From the NCBI GenBank assembly GCA_963854735.1, contig OY978103.1:1240001-1304000 (forward strand): 64,000 bases of DNA. The letters are read 5' to 3'. This document shows, piece by piece, positions 1 through 10,600 of this stretch (within the stretch, counting starts at the first letter, position 1; each line of letters begins with the position of its first letter). Source of the stretch: Marvania coccoides. Its lineage: Eukaryota; Chlorophyta; Trebouxiophyceae; Chlorellales; Chlorellaceae. Below the pieces are notes generated by a model that was given only the letters and a program-made list of their open reading frames with translations, searched no databases and was not told the DNA's origin. Made by a program: the position numbers and the translations under genes.

Positions 1-65
1 GCATCATTCATACTATATTTAAAATCTTGCATTCTCCAATAAAGTGCAGTAAAATTCATAATTGT

Positions 66-2395
66 TTAAACCAGCGGCAGCGCCACATAAAAATTGCCGC
101 CATTTGCTGGCTGCAGCCACCGCCCATCGCACGCACACACAAACTCCAGGCCCCGCAGCTTGGCGGCTACAAGCCCGTCCAGCGGGAACCGCAGGCACGC
201 ACCGTACATCTGCGGGTCAACGAATACTCCGCCTCCGTCTTTTCGGGTGATAGAAAACAGCTGCATCGGTACCATCGGGAGAGAGGGCGCCCCGGGGGTG
301 GGGGCCGACATTTCTTCTGCGGGCTGCGACCGCCACCCCTCAGGGGGGGCCCTCCATTTGCCGTTTTGGTGGGGCACCGCTCCGAAGTGAAGCAGCAGCG
401 GAGAGCGAAGGGCGTTGGTGGGAAACGATTCAGCGGCAGCAACGGACACCACGACGGTGTCAAAGGGCAAGCGCGGCTTCTTCGGGGCTCCAGAAGCGTC
501 GTCTGAGCCTGAGGCTTGTCCCGTTGACGACTCCAGCCTTTTCTGCGCCAGAGCCGCCGCCACGTCTGAAGTCTTGCCTTCGAGGTGCACTTGGACCACC
601 AGAGTGGCTTCCACGCCGGCAATGGCGCCTGCAGACTGAGACACAAACGCAAGCTGGCGCCCGGTGCCGAGCAGCGCATTGAACGGCCAAATGCCGCCTG
701 AAGTGCCGCCAGCGCCCGCCAACTGCGCTGCCACGGCCTCCAGGTCGCGCTGCGTGACCTCTGCGGTGCGCCCACGCATGACGACGGCGCCCCGCCGCGC
801 CGCTTCGACAGCTGCAGCCACTTCGGACTGCAGGCGAGAAGCCTCGTCTGCTGCATTCTTGTGCTCTTCCCACAGGCGCTCCTTCTCATGCTGCGCGCGG
901 CGCGTCTTCAGCGAAACTGCGTCGTACAGCTGCAGCGTGCCGTCCACCTCCTGGCAGCGCGACAGCAGCGCCTGAACCTGCTCGGCACGCTGCGCTCTCC
1001 CCGCATCCCCTTCCTCCCCCCAGGGCCGCGCCTGCGCCGCCGACAGCACCCCGCGCAGCTGCTGCACCTGCCGACTCAGTGAAGCTGGCTGCTGAGGCGG
1101 GTAATCGGGCACAATCTCCCATTTATCCACAGACTGGAGCCATCCGTGGGGCCCCGTCGGAAACGCCCCTGGAGCCGTCTCGTCGTCGATGTCCTCCCCA
1201 GAGGCAGGCTCAAGATTGGCCGAGCATGAGCTCAGCGCGCGCGCCCACCCCCAATCGTCCAGGCTGTCGGCAGCCGATACCGCCTCTGCGTCCCCTGCCA
1301 CTGCAGCCGTCCCTGGCTCGCCCTCGGCCTCTGCCATGCAGCTGCGGAACAGCGCGATGGGGCGTGCGAAGTCCAGCCAGAAATCTGCGTTGTTTGAGGG
1401 CTGCCAGAAGAAAGAACGTGGAAGGGGGCGAGAGCATTAAACTCCGATTAAACTTCGATTGGTTGGAGGAGAAACATGGCATGTAAATAAAGCAAGCTTG
1501 CCTTGATCCACTCTGGCTGGCCGCCGTCTGTGCGTTTCAGCACAAACTTCAGTCCACCGCGCTCCTGCAGGAAGCCCTCCATGGGGATCTGCACCACCAC
1601 CGAGAAAACCACCGCGCTGGTGGCAGCGCTGCCGTCGATGACGGGGGCATGCGGCGCAAAAGTGGTTTCCCACGCAGAAGACCCGCAAGGCTGCGACACG
1701 CTGGGGATGGTGTGCCACCCCTGTGGGATGGAGCTGGCCCACCCTGCAGCAGGGCCGTCAGCCACGCTCCAGTGCAGCAGGATGCTGCGGAGGTTGTCCG
1801 ACAGCATTGGCATTGCGACGGCGATGCACGCCACCACGCTGGGCTCGTCTTCTGCCAGGCAGGCGGCCACCTGGGTGAGCAGCGCCGCGCCAGGGAGCCA
1901 CCCTAGGGGCGTGATTTCGGGGGTGAAGCGCCGCCACAGCAGCGGCTCCTCAATCGTCAGGGAGGAGCGGTAGCTTTCCAGGCGGCTGCGGGCGTGGTGG
2001 CGCATCATGCCAGAGGTGACGACGTCCGCGCCGCCGAGAGCGGCTTCCGCGCCGTCCCTGACTTCAGCAATCGCTGAATGAGCTTGGCCAGAAACGTCGC
2101 TCAGGTGGGAGTGCGCCTCTACAAACTGGCGCTCCGCTTCGGCCGCAGGCTCGCGGGCGTCGCGGGCCACGCGCTGCGCGTTCTCCAGTGCGGGAAGGAG
2201 CTCGCAGGCGCGGGCGTAGGCTCCCTCAGCAGCGATTTTGACATCTTGAAAAGAGGTTTGACTTTGATGCTGGGCAGTGGGCAGGACCGGGGCACGGACG
2301 CTTTTTAGTGAGCGCAACGTCTTGAGTGCTCGGCTGCGGTGGCGATGCAGGCTCGTGAGCCTGGCGAAACCTGGCGTGCAATTATTAGTTAACAT
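66..2395 (-). CDS. CBM45-like starch-binding protein, probably plastid-targeted
   Basis: Two exons (2395..1502 and 1400..66) give a protein of about 745 residues. The ATG at 2395 opens a basic, Ser/Arg-rich leader that looks like a plastid transit peptide. Two segments resemble the family 45 carbohydrate-binding modules of alpha-glucan water dikinase: one spans the splice (LLHWSVADG ... GWASSIPQGW ... KFVLKRTDG ... WIK|PSNNADFWLDFA), the other is at the C-terminus (LLLHFGAVPHQNGKWRAPPEGW ... GGNFYVALPLV). An Ala/Glu-rich coiled coil lies between them. The dikinase catalytic domain is absent, so this is not GWD itself; a starch-granule binding or scaffolding role is inferred. The intron 1401..1501 starts with GC (AAG|GCAAGC) and ends TGGCAG; both sides are phase 0 and join WIK to PSNN as in GWD proteins. 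The CBM45 assignment rests on motif resemblance only. Confidence 0.62.
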
Positions 2396-2628
2396 CTTTT
2401 TGCGAGCTGCACCCTCACTGAAAAGAGCTTGTTCTGGTGATCCAAGGCATGTGATTGAATTTTATTTTGGGTTTGCGAATATTCTTTTTGTTTATTTTTC
2501 CATTCACATTTTCCTTGAATGTTCAACATAACGGTTATACACGTCTTAGAAACGTCTTAAGGTCTCTTGTCAGGGGGTCTCTTAAGGCGGGGGGCTTGTC
2601 CGCGTGGAAAGGCGTCACTAGCGGTGGT

Positions 2629-2811
2629 CCCCTTCGGGGGCGGGAAACCAGACGTTGAGCCTTGCCGCCACCGCGCCTGCCCTGTTTTTCAAAAAGCGTA
2701 GACTATGAAGGGAAGGGGTCGCCGGCTGCCGTCGTCCAGCGTTTCGACCATCCCATGGGCGAGCATGTACTCCGCCACCTGCTTTGCAGCGAAGGCGGGG
2801 TTGTAGGCGTT
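2629..2811 (-). repeat. Copy 1 of a duplicated decayed coding fragment
   Basis: About 180 bp that recurs near-identically at 2993..3178. On the minus strand one frame reads like protein (AYNPAFAAKQVAEYML ... MVETLDDG ... PFIVYAF) and then hits a stop. Upstream (about 2815-2960) another frame continues with LREVIYFGFLLHKSNITL, so a frameshift separates the two halves. I do not recognise the parent gene. It could be a relic of a gene or a transposon. Confidence 0.6.
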
Positions 2812-2992
2812 TCCCTCCCTCGCGCTTGATGACCTTGAGCGTGATGTTGGATTTGTGCAGCAGGAAGCCAAAGTAGATGACTTCGCGCAGTCTCAGCAAC
2901 TCTGGTCGGGCACGCCGGTGTGGCGGTTCAGCGCCGCCGTCGACGCACCGGGATATAAACAAGGAAAAACATAGTTAAACACATATGGGGTT

Positions 2993-3178
2993 CCCCATCG
3001 GGGGCGGGAAACTAGACGTTGAGCCTTGCCGCCACCGCGTCTGCCCTGTTTTTCAAAAAGCGTAGACTATGAAGGGAAGGGGTCGCCTGCTGCGGCTGCC
3101 GTCGTCCAGCGTTTCGACCATCCCATGGGCGAGCATGTACTCCGCCACCTGCTTTGCAGCGCAGGCGGGGTTGTAGGC
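2993..3178 (-). repeat. Copy 2 of the duplicated decayed coding fragment
   Basis: Near-identical to 2629..2811, with a few substitutions and a 6-bp expansion (ctgctgcgg) in the middle. Similarity stops abruptly after ttgtaggc, where copy 1 continues into more coding-like DNA and copy 2 runs into AT-rich palindromic sequence. This copy is therefore the truncated one. Confidence 0.6.
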
Positions 3179-3197
3179 TAAGGGTTTTCTTATTTTT

Positions 3198-3307
3198 AAG
3201 GAAAAACACAGCTAAAAAACCTAAGTTTTCCCTTGAAAAAATGTTTTTCTCCGAAAAACATAAATTCAAGGAAAAACATAGCCAAAACACCTATGCTTTT
3301 CCTTGAA
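3198..3307. repeat. AT-rich block with palindromic AAGGAAAAACATAG motifs
   Basis: Three versions of a motif close to AAGGAAAAACATAGYYAAAACACCTATG occur at 2961, 3198 and 3267. The last is a near-perfect hairpin: 3265..3281 pairs with 3291..3307 with one mismatch. The middle copy is a weaker version. A short AT/ATAG-rich stretch follows (3340-3375). The rest of the 2396..3618 gap shows no gene. Confidence 0.55.
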
Positions 3308-3618
3308 ATATTTTTTCAAAGGAAATCAGAGTAGAAAACCATGAAATATAATATATATAGATATAGATATAATATCCTTGTAATTATGTGAATGGAAAAA
3401 ACACAGCAACAACTTTCTTTCTATCCTTTGGGCTGCGGCTCTATCTTAAGCCATATCTCAGTCTACACTTGACGAGATTAGCTGACAAATTTACCAAAAC
3501 TCTTGTGAGACGCCATTCTTTCACTCAGTACTCGCGCCGCGTCAGCTCATTTCATATATGGTCTACATTTGCTAAATTTATAAGCGATTCGAAGTTTTTG
3601 TTGGCACCTCAAGCGAGG

Positions 3619-6059
3619 ATGACCCCTCTCGAGATGCTGCGAAGCAGCCAGCTCGGCGGCAAGCCCGCCCTTGCCTCCTCGCAGTCCGGATTCAGGGGAA
3701 ATTTTGTGAGCAAAGCACATGTGGGCCTGGCTCGCCGCACCTCCCGGCTCACCCTGGCCCCCGTCGCCATTGCTGAAGCATCAGTAGAAGAACGAGGTGA
3801 GAATGCGTTTGAAACCACTCCTTCATTTGCTCCTCGCCATGCTTTTGATCATCTTCCAACCTTCTCCATAATGTACACAAAACCTTCTCATTCTTAGTTC
3901 TTCGCCCACCAATTCACCGCCTTTTCTCTTCTATCCACGCTTCAGCCCGCCAAGCTGCCGCCATGGAGGCCTCCCAGAACAGCTACAACCCCGAGAAGAA
4001 CGTCCGCCTGGCCCGCAGCTACCCGCTGTCCGCCGTCGTCGGTATGGACCACGTCAAGCAGGCGCTGCTGCTGGGCGCGGTCGACAACGCGCTGGGCGGC
4101 ATCGCCATCGCCGGACGCCGCGGTACCGCCAAGTCCGTGATGGCCCGCGGCGTGCACGCCCTGCTGCCGCCCATTGAGGTCGTGGATGGCTCCATCTGCA
4201 ATGCCGACCCCGAAAACCCCGCGGAGTGGGAAGACGGCCTGTCTGAGCAGCTGCAAAACATGGCGGAGATCCCCACCCGCATCAAAGACGCTCCCTTTGT
4301 GCAGATCCCTCTGGGCGTGACCGAGGATCGGCTGGTGGGCACCGTAGACATCGAGGCCTCCATGAAGGAGGGCAAGCCCGTGTTCCAGCCCGGGCTGCTG
4401 GCGGAAGCGCACCGCGGCATCCTGTACGTGGACGAACTCAATCTTCTGGACGACGGCATCGCCAACCTGCTGCTGTCGATTCTGTCAGACGGGATCAATG
4501 TGGTGGAGCGGGAGGGCATCTCCATCTCCCACCCCTGCCGCCCGCTTCTCATCGCCACCTGGAACCCGGAAGAGGGCAACCTGCGCGAGCACCTGCTGGA
4601 CCGCATCGCCATCACGCTGTCGGCCGACGTACCCTTCACCTTTGCCACCCGCGTGCAGGCCGTGGAGGCCGCCACGCGCTTCCAGGACAAGCCCATGGAG
4701 GTCATCTCCGAGTCTGAGGAGACCACGGACGCGCTGCGCGGCAACATTCTGTTTGCGAGGGAATACTTGCCCGACGTGAAGATGAGCGTAAAGCAAGTCA
4801 AGTACGTGGTGGAAGAGGCGCGGAGAGGCGGGGTGATGGGCCACCGCGCGGAGCTGTTTGCTGTGCGCGTGGCCAAGGCCGCCGCCGCGCTGGAGGGCCG
4901 CGACGCTGTGAACGCCGACGACCTGCAAAAGGCTGTGCAGCTGGTCATCCTGCCGCGCTCCGTGCTGGACAACATGCCGCCGCCCGAGGACCAGCAGCCC
5001 CCGCCCCCGCCGCCGCCGCCCCCACCCTCCAACGAGCAGGAGCAGGAGCAAGACGAGGATGAGCAGGAGGAGGAGCAAGACGAGCAGGACGAGGAAGAGG
5101 AGCAGCAGGCGGACCAGATCCCCGAGGAGTTTATGTTCGAGAGCGAGGGCGTCATCCTGGACCCCTCCATCCTGATGTTCGCCCAGCAGCAGCAGCGCGC
5201 GCAGGGCCGCTCCGGTCGCGCCAAGACCATGATCTTCTCTGATGACCGGGGGCGCTACATCAAGCCCATGCTGCCCAAGTCAGGCAAGGTCAAGCGCCTC
5301 GCTGTGGACGCCACGCTGCGCTCCGCCGCACCCTACCAGCGCTCCCGCCGCGCGCGTCAGCTCGCAGAGGGCAAGACCGACAAGCCGGTGTACGTGGAAA
5401 AGTCGGACATGCGCAGCAAGAAGCTGGCGCGCAAGGCTGGTGCCCTGGTCATGTTTGTGGTGGACGCCTCTGGCTCCATGGCCCTGAACCGCATGGCTTC
5501 GGCCAAGGGAGCGGTGATGCGGCTGCTGGCTGAGTCATACACCTCCCGCGACTTTGTGTCCCTCATTCCGTTCTACGGCGACAAGGCCGAGATGCTGCTG
5601 CCGCCCTCCAAGTCCATCGCCATGGCGCGCCGCCGCCTGGACTCGCTGCCTTGCGGCGGAGGGTCCCCGCTCGCGCACGGCCTCTCGCTGGCTGTGCGGT
5701 TCGGCATGCAGGCCACGACCACGGGAGACGTGGGCCGTGTCATGGTGGTGCTGATCACCGACGGCCGGGCGAACGTGAGCCTCGCAAAGTCGAATGACGA
5801 CCCTGATGCCATTGCGCCCGACGCGCCCAAGCCCTCGCAGGAGCAGCTGCGGGAGGAGGTGCTGGACATGGCCAAGCGGTTGAATGCGGGCGGGCTGCAG
5901 CTGCTGGTGATTGACACCGAGAACAAGTTCGTGAGCACTGGATTTGCGGAGGAAATTGCAAAGGCAGCGGGAGGAAAGTACTACTACCTGCCCCAGGCCT
6001 CCGACGCAGCCATCGCCATGGCGACTTCAGACGCGTTGGCACAAGCGAAAGCGGGTTAA
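3619..6059 (+). CDS. CHLD: Magnesium chelatase subunit D (ChlD), plastid-targeted
   Basis: Two exons (3619..3796, 3946..6059; intron GTGAGA...TTCAG) encode 763 residues, the usual size. ChlD works with ChlI and ChlH to insert Mg2+ into protoporphyrin IX, the first committed step of chlorophyll synthesis in the plastid. Exon 1 carries a Ser/Arg/Ala-rich transit peptide. The AAA+ region has a P-loop-like GRRGTAKS (about residue 117) and [11 protein letters not shown] polyproline run (about 410) and a very acidic Glu/Asp/Gln stretch link it to a C-terminal von Willebrand A domain with the MIDAS motif DASGS (about 566). The long acidic-proline linker separates ChlD from ChlI. The splice phase (G|CC) restores an Ala codon and an open frame. 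An ATG at 3963 is internal. Identification is firm. Confidence 0.96.
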
Positions 6060-6531
6060 TTTGGCTCGAGGAGGAGAGCTATTATTGAGGACGTCCCCAA
6101 ATTTATTTTAACGCACACATTACTTTTTTCTTTTCCTGTTCATTTTGGTTTAATTTCTGTGTCGTGCCATTCGGTTCTTAACAACATTCAATAACAATTG
6201 CAACACCCACCCTGCGAGAAAAACATGCTCAGCACACAATCTACGTGTGAAAAACGCACCCTGCAGGTTCAATTGCTTTTAATATTAGGCGGAGGCAGCT
6301 AAATATACAACGAACGCATCTGTGATTTCCTCATCTTCCACATTCCAGAAGAATAGATTCTGCTCATCTAGCAAACTAGCTTGCGCGAGTAAAAACTAAA
6401 TGTTTCACATACAAGCGATGGCCGTGCCCTATAGGAAAATGAAAGAGAGGGAAGAATGGCAATAGGATTCAAAATGCGAGCTCTTGACCGCTGAGCCCAG
6501 CCCAAACCTGTCATCCACTTTTTTCGTTTAA
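6060..6531. other. Intergenic, convergent 3' ends of CHLD and frataxin
   Basis: AT-rich spacer holding the 3' UTRs of two convergent genes. I see no ORF, RNA gene or repeat that I can support. Confidence 0.6.
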
Positions 6532-7542
6532 TTATATGCAGTAGTTTCCTGGCACGCAGGCGTTCATTTTTCCGCAGCTTGCGCAAGGATTCAAATCGAT
6601 CTCCCCCCCAGTCAACAATTTCAGTTCCTTCTCCAGACGTTCGTGCATCTTGTGGCCGTCGCGGTGGTACACCCAGCTGCCTTTGTAGAAATCATACCTC
6701 ACAGGACCGCTGCATGGTCAAAAAGAGAAGAAACCAGCGGTAAAAAAAAAAAAAATTTTGCACTCGCCAAAAATAAAAGCCAAAGCCTTGCGGAATGTAT
6801 TGGGTTGCATCATCGAGCCCACACTCGCATACTAAATCCAACAACTCGTACGGAAAAGCCTCATTAACATAAATCCCGTTTCCTTTACCTGACAGGCGAG
6901 GACATCCATATTTGCCGATTGGGCGTCTGCTTGTTGATGACGTAGGTCCCCAGCCCCCCCAGCTTCACCGTCAGCACCCCTTGGCTGTACTCCACGTCAG
7001 CGTCATCCACGTCAAGGTCGTCTACAAAAGTCTCAATTTTTTCGGTAATGTACTCCATGGTATCGTCTGCTCGCTGGTGGTACTCGTGTTCTGAAATCTC
7101 AGGAACTCTTTAAACAGGAGCGCATACCACAGGAGTTTCAGAAGAAATGTTCAAAGGAAGAAAAGGGGCGCTTGAGAAAGGCAGGGGTCTCTCAAAGCAT
7201 AACTATTTTCTAAAAAATCCCCAACACTTACTCTGTTCGCAGGCCCTCGCTGCTGTAGGATCGCAACTGCTGGCGCAGCGCAAATACACCGTTATGGGGG
7301 CTGGGCTCCTGCTGAAAAAAAATGAAATGCCGGTGAAGCAGCTGTGGCGGTGAGGGCAACCCAAAAAAAACAACAATGCCAGGTGCTGCCAGGGCGTTAA
7401 TTATATGAACACTGACTTGATTGAGCTTTCCAGGGAGTGCTGCTATGGGTTTTAATGATTGTGTGAGTGGATGTGCGGCTAAAATTTCAAATGTGCTCAG
7501 AGCTCGCAAGCCCAGCGCCAGGCAGGTGCGTCGCGATGCCAT
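6532..7542 (-). CDS. FXN: Frataxin, mitochondrial, with Cys-rich C-terminal tail
   Basis: Four exons (7542..7417, 7311..7232, 7107..6889, 6709..6532) give 200 residues. Frataxin regulates mitochondrial Fe-S cluster assembly on the NFS1-ISCU complex. The first 42 residues look like a mitochondrial presequence (MASRRTCLALGLRALST). The fold signature is clear: ADDTMEYITEKIE acidic helix, [49 protein letters not shown] and SWVYHRDG. The protein ends with NPCASCGKMNACVPGNYCI, four Cys spaced C-x2-C-x5-C-x5-C, which known frataxins do not usually have. Intron 1 (7312..7416) is 105 nt and open in frame, so reading through it would not stop translation. An upstream in-frame ATG at 7611 exists; 7542 was chosen because it gives the better targeting peptide. 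Confidence 0.93.
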
Positions 7543-7693
7543 TTTTATTGAAATTTTATTGAAATCAACACGCGAAACGGGGTGATCCTCCTCGTCAGGC
7601 CTCCACCTCACCTCGCGCTTTTTCGAAATTTGACCAACTCCGAAGTGGTTCGAGCGTTTCAGCTGTCTTCTGCACCATTTGCAGAGTTCAACG
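7543..7693. promoter_or_regulatory. Short divergent promoter between frataxin and the coiled-coil gene
   Basis: Only 151 bp separates the two start codons, so both promoters and 5' UTRs must overlap here. No TATA box is obvious. Confidence 0.4.
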
Positions 7694-10600
7694 ATGCAAA
7701 AAAATCACATTCCTATGGTGATTTCTGTGGAGAAAGTTGAGCGGCTCAGGAGACGGGCGCGAGCTCTCCTAGACCAGCCAGTGGCCAGCAAGAGACACTC
7801 CAGCGACAAGGCCGCTGAATTCGTTGCCCAAAAGCTGCCCCGCGTGGAACACAAATTAACTGCGACCGCCAAGGCCGCCGGTCGTATTCCCTACGCCAAA
7901 CTCCTCGCTCTCTTAGAAGCCATCGAGCAGCAGTGTGAACAGCGGTGCGTGCGGCTGCAGCAGGATGCCCTCGAGGCGTTGAACCAGCGCCTGAGATCTT
8001 GGATGGAAGCTAGAGAGCGGCTGTACCAGGCGGAGCTGGAGGACGGCGTGGACTGCGTTCGACAAAAAGAGCTGGCAGCAGCAGAGCAGCGCCAGGCGGC
8101 ACTGCAGCTGCAGGCGCTGGCAAAAAAGAAGCTGGAGGAGGAGCACCAAACGGCGTTGAAGCGGTTGCAGCAGGAGAGGGAGGTCCTGGTTGCACAGCGG
8201 CTGCAGGAAGTGCAGGTGGCGATGGAGCAGCGCAGCAGCAGCAGCCAGCAGCAGCCCGCGGCGCAGAATCCGGGAGTGGAGAAACCGCGGCGTGTGGTGC
8301 AAACCACGGCGAGTGATGGCCCGGGGGGGTTGGCAGCGCAGCGGGGCTCGGCCGAGCGCAGCAGCATAGATGCAGCAACTGGGGCGGCCCCCACAACGCG
8401 GGACGCTGGAGTGGGCAGTTCGATGGGCCCCATTTTTGAAAAGTTACATATTCCAAAGCAGGCTGTGGTGACTGTTGGGGCAGCGGTTCTGGCACTCGAT
8501 GGGCCCGCGATCAACGGCAGCCCTTTTGCTGCTCCTGCTTTGCCTGCTGCAAAGGCGCTTGATTCTAAGCTAACCACTGAGCGCGCGACGCTGGGGATGG
8601 AGAAGGAGGTGCTGGCGAAGCGATTGCGGCAGGCGGAGGAGTCAGCGAAGCTCATCGCAGCGGAGCGTAACCGCCTCATTCACTCCGAGGCAGCGCAATC
8701 AGCGTCAGCCCTCGATGCATCGATGCGGCCACATCATCCTAAATACGAGCCTGATGACGGTGCAGAGGACGTGGAGCCCCTTCGGGCTGAGTCATCGGCG
8801 GAGGCAGGGCTGCAGGAGGCAGCTCCAGACTCAGAGAAGGTGGCAGCGCTGCAGCACGCAGCCAACGCGCGGGCAGCTGCAGAAGACAACACAGCGCAGG
8901 CGCGGGCGGAGCTGGACGCGGCCACCAAGATCATGGAGGGCTTTCGCTTTCAGCTGCGCCAACTGGAATACGCTCTCCAGCGGGCCATTGAGGGCGAAGC
9001 AGCAGCGAAAGAAAGCGCAGAAAGAGAGCGGTGGCTAGGAAAGTCAAAACTGGAGAGCTCTGAGACCAGGCTGGAGAAGTTGCGGACAGAGCTGCAAGAG
9101 CAGAGGGACGCTGCACATGCGGCCGCTGAAATTCATCAAGGAGTGGCTGCTGAGCGCACCAATGCCCTCCGCGAGCTTTCCAGCGTGCGAGAAGCTGCCA
9201 AAGCGGCAGCAGATCGTGCGAAACTCGACCTGGAGCTCGCCAGTGCCAGCACAGAGGTTCTGCGCTCAAAGCTGCAGCAGAGAGAGGAGGCGCTCCAGCA
9301 GGTCATTGCCGGCGAGGCAGCTGCCAGGGAAACCGCCAGGCAGACTTCCAGCCAGCTGGAGGAGGCCGAGAGCCACCTTGCCAAGCTGCAATTGGAGCTG
9401 CGTGAGGAGCGTGACACAGCGAGCGAGTCGGCTGAGTCCCTTGGGGTTGTCGCCGCTGAGCGCGCCGCAGCGCTGCAGGAGCTCGCCCGCTTGAAATTGG
9501 ACACTGAAAGAGCTGCTGCGGAGGCTAAGTCTGAGCTTGCGGGTGCCATTGCCAGCGTGGAGGAGCTTCAAAGGCGGCTGCACCAGCGCGAAGAGGCGCT
9601 TCAGCAGGCTATCTCCGGCGAAACCGAGGCTCGGGAGAAGGCGCGGCATGCAACCAGCAAGCTGGAGGAGGCTGAGGCCCTGCTGGAGAAGCTGCGCTAC
9701 GAGCGCCAAGATGAGAAGGACGCAGCGCAGGCGGCTGTTGAAACTCACCGCGCTGCCGCTTCTGAGGCTGACGTCCGCATCCAACGGCTTCTTGTCGAGC
9801 TACGTGAGCAGCGTGAGGCGGTGCTGGATGCCACTGAAGCTCAGAGAGCAGTGGTGGCTGAGCGTGAGGCTGCGCTGCTGGAGCTTTCTAGCGCGCGTGC
9901 AGCTGCCCAGGATGCGGCAGAGCAGTCAAAAGCCAAGCTGGAGTCGGCTGGTGAGAACACGGAGGAGTTGCAGGACCAGTTGCGCCAACGGAACGATGCC
10001 CTGCAGCAGGCCATTGCTGGGGAAACGGCAGCCAGGGAGGGCGCCAGGCAAGATAAAAGCAGGCTGGAGGAGTCTGAAAGCCGCTTGCAAAAACTGCGCA
10101 CGGACCTGGAAACCGCTGCGGCCGGCATGGATGAGCTGCGCGGCCAGCTTCGGGAGCGAGAGGAGGCTCTCCGGCAGGCAACTGCTGGCGAGGCAACGGC
10201 CAGGGATACCATTCGGCAGTTAACTTTCAGGGCGGAGGGCGCGGATTTACATGTGGAGAAGCTGCGGGCGGAGCTTCAAGACCAGCGGGAGGCCATGAGG
10301 GTCGCTGCCGAGTCTCACCGCGCTGTTGCCACCGAGCACGTTTCAGCTATGCAGGAGCTGTCCAGCGTGCGTGAAGCAGCAGAGCAGGCAGCTTGTCAGG
10401 CCAAGTTGGACCTGGAGCTGACCTCCAGGGACATGGAGAAGCTACGGGCTGAGCTGCGGGAGCAGAAAAATGCTGCACAGGCAGCTGCTGCAACTCACCG
10501 CACTGTCGCTGCTGAGCGCACCGTTGCCCTCCAAGAGCTTGCCAGCGTGCGTGCAGCGGCTGAAAATGCGACCGACAAGGCCAAGCGTGACCTCGCAGCT

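Noticed and set aside
3388..3618. Upstream extension of the CHLD first exon
   Set aside because: It begins with GTG in AT-rich DNA; the ATG at 3619 gives the expected transit peptide and total length.
4019..5230. 403-residue minus-strand ORF opposite CHLD
   Set aside because: Ser/Arg/Cys-rich antisense shadow of a GC-rich exon.
7891..8679. 262-residue minus-strand ORF opposite the coiled-coil gene
   Set aside because: Antisense shadow of a repetitive coding exon, rich in Ser/Cys/Arg.
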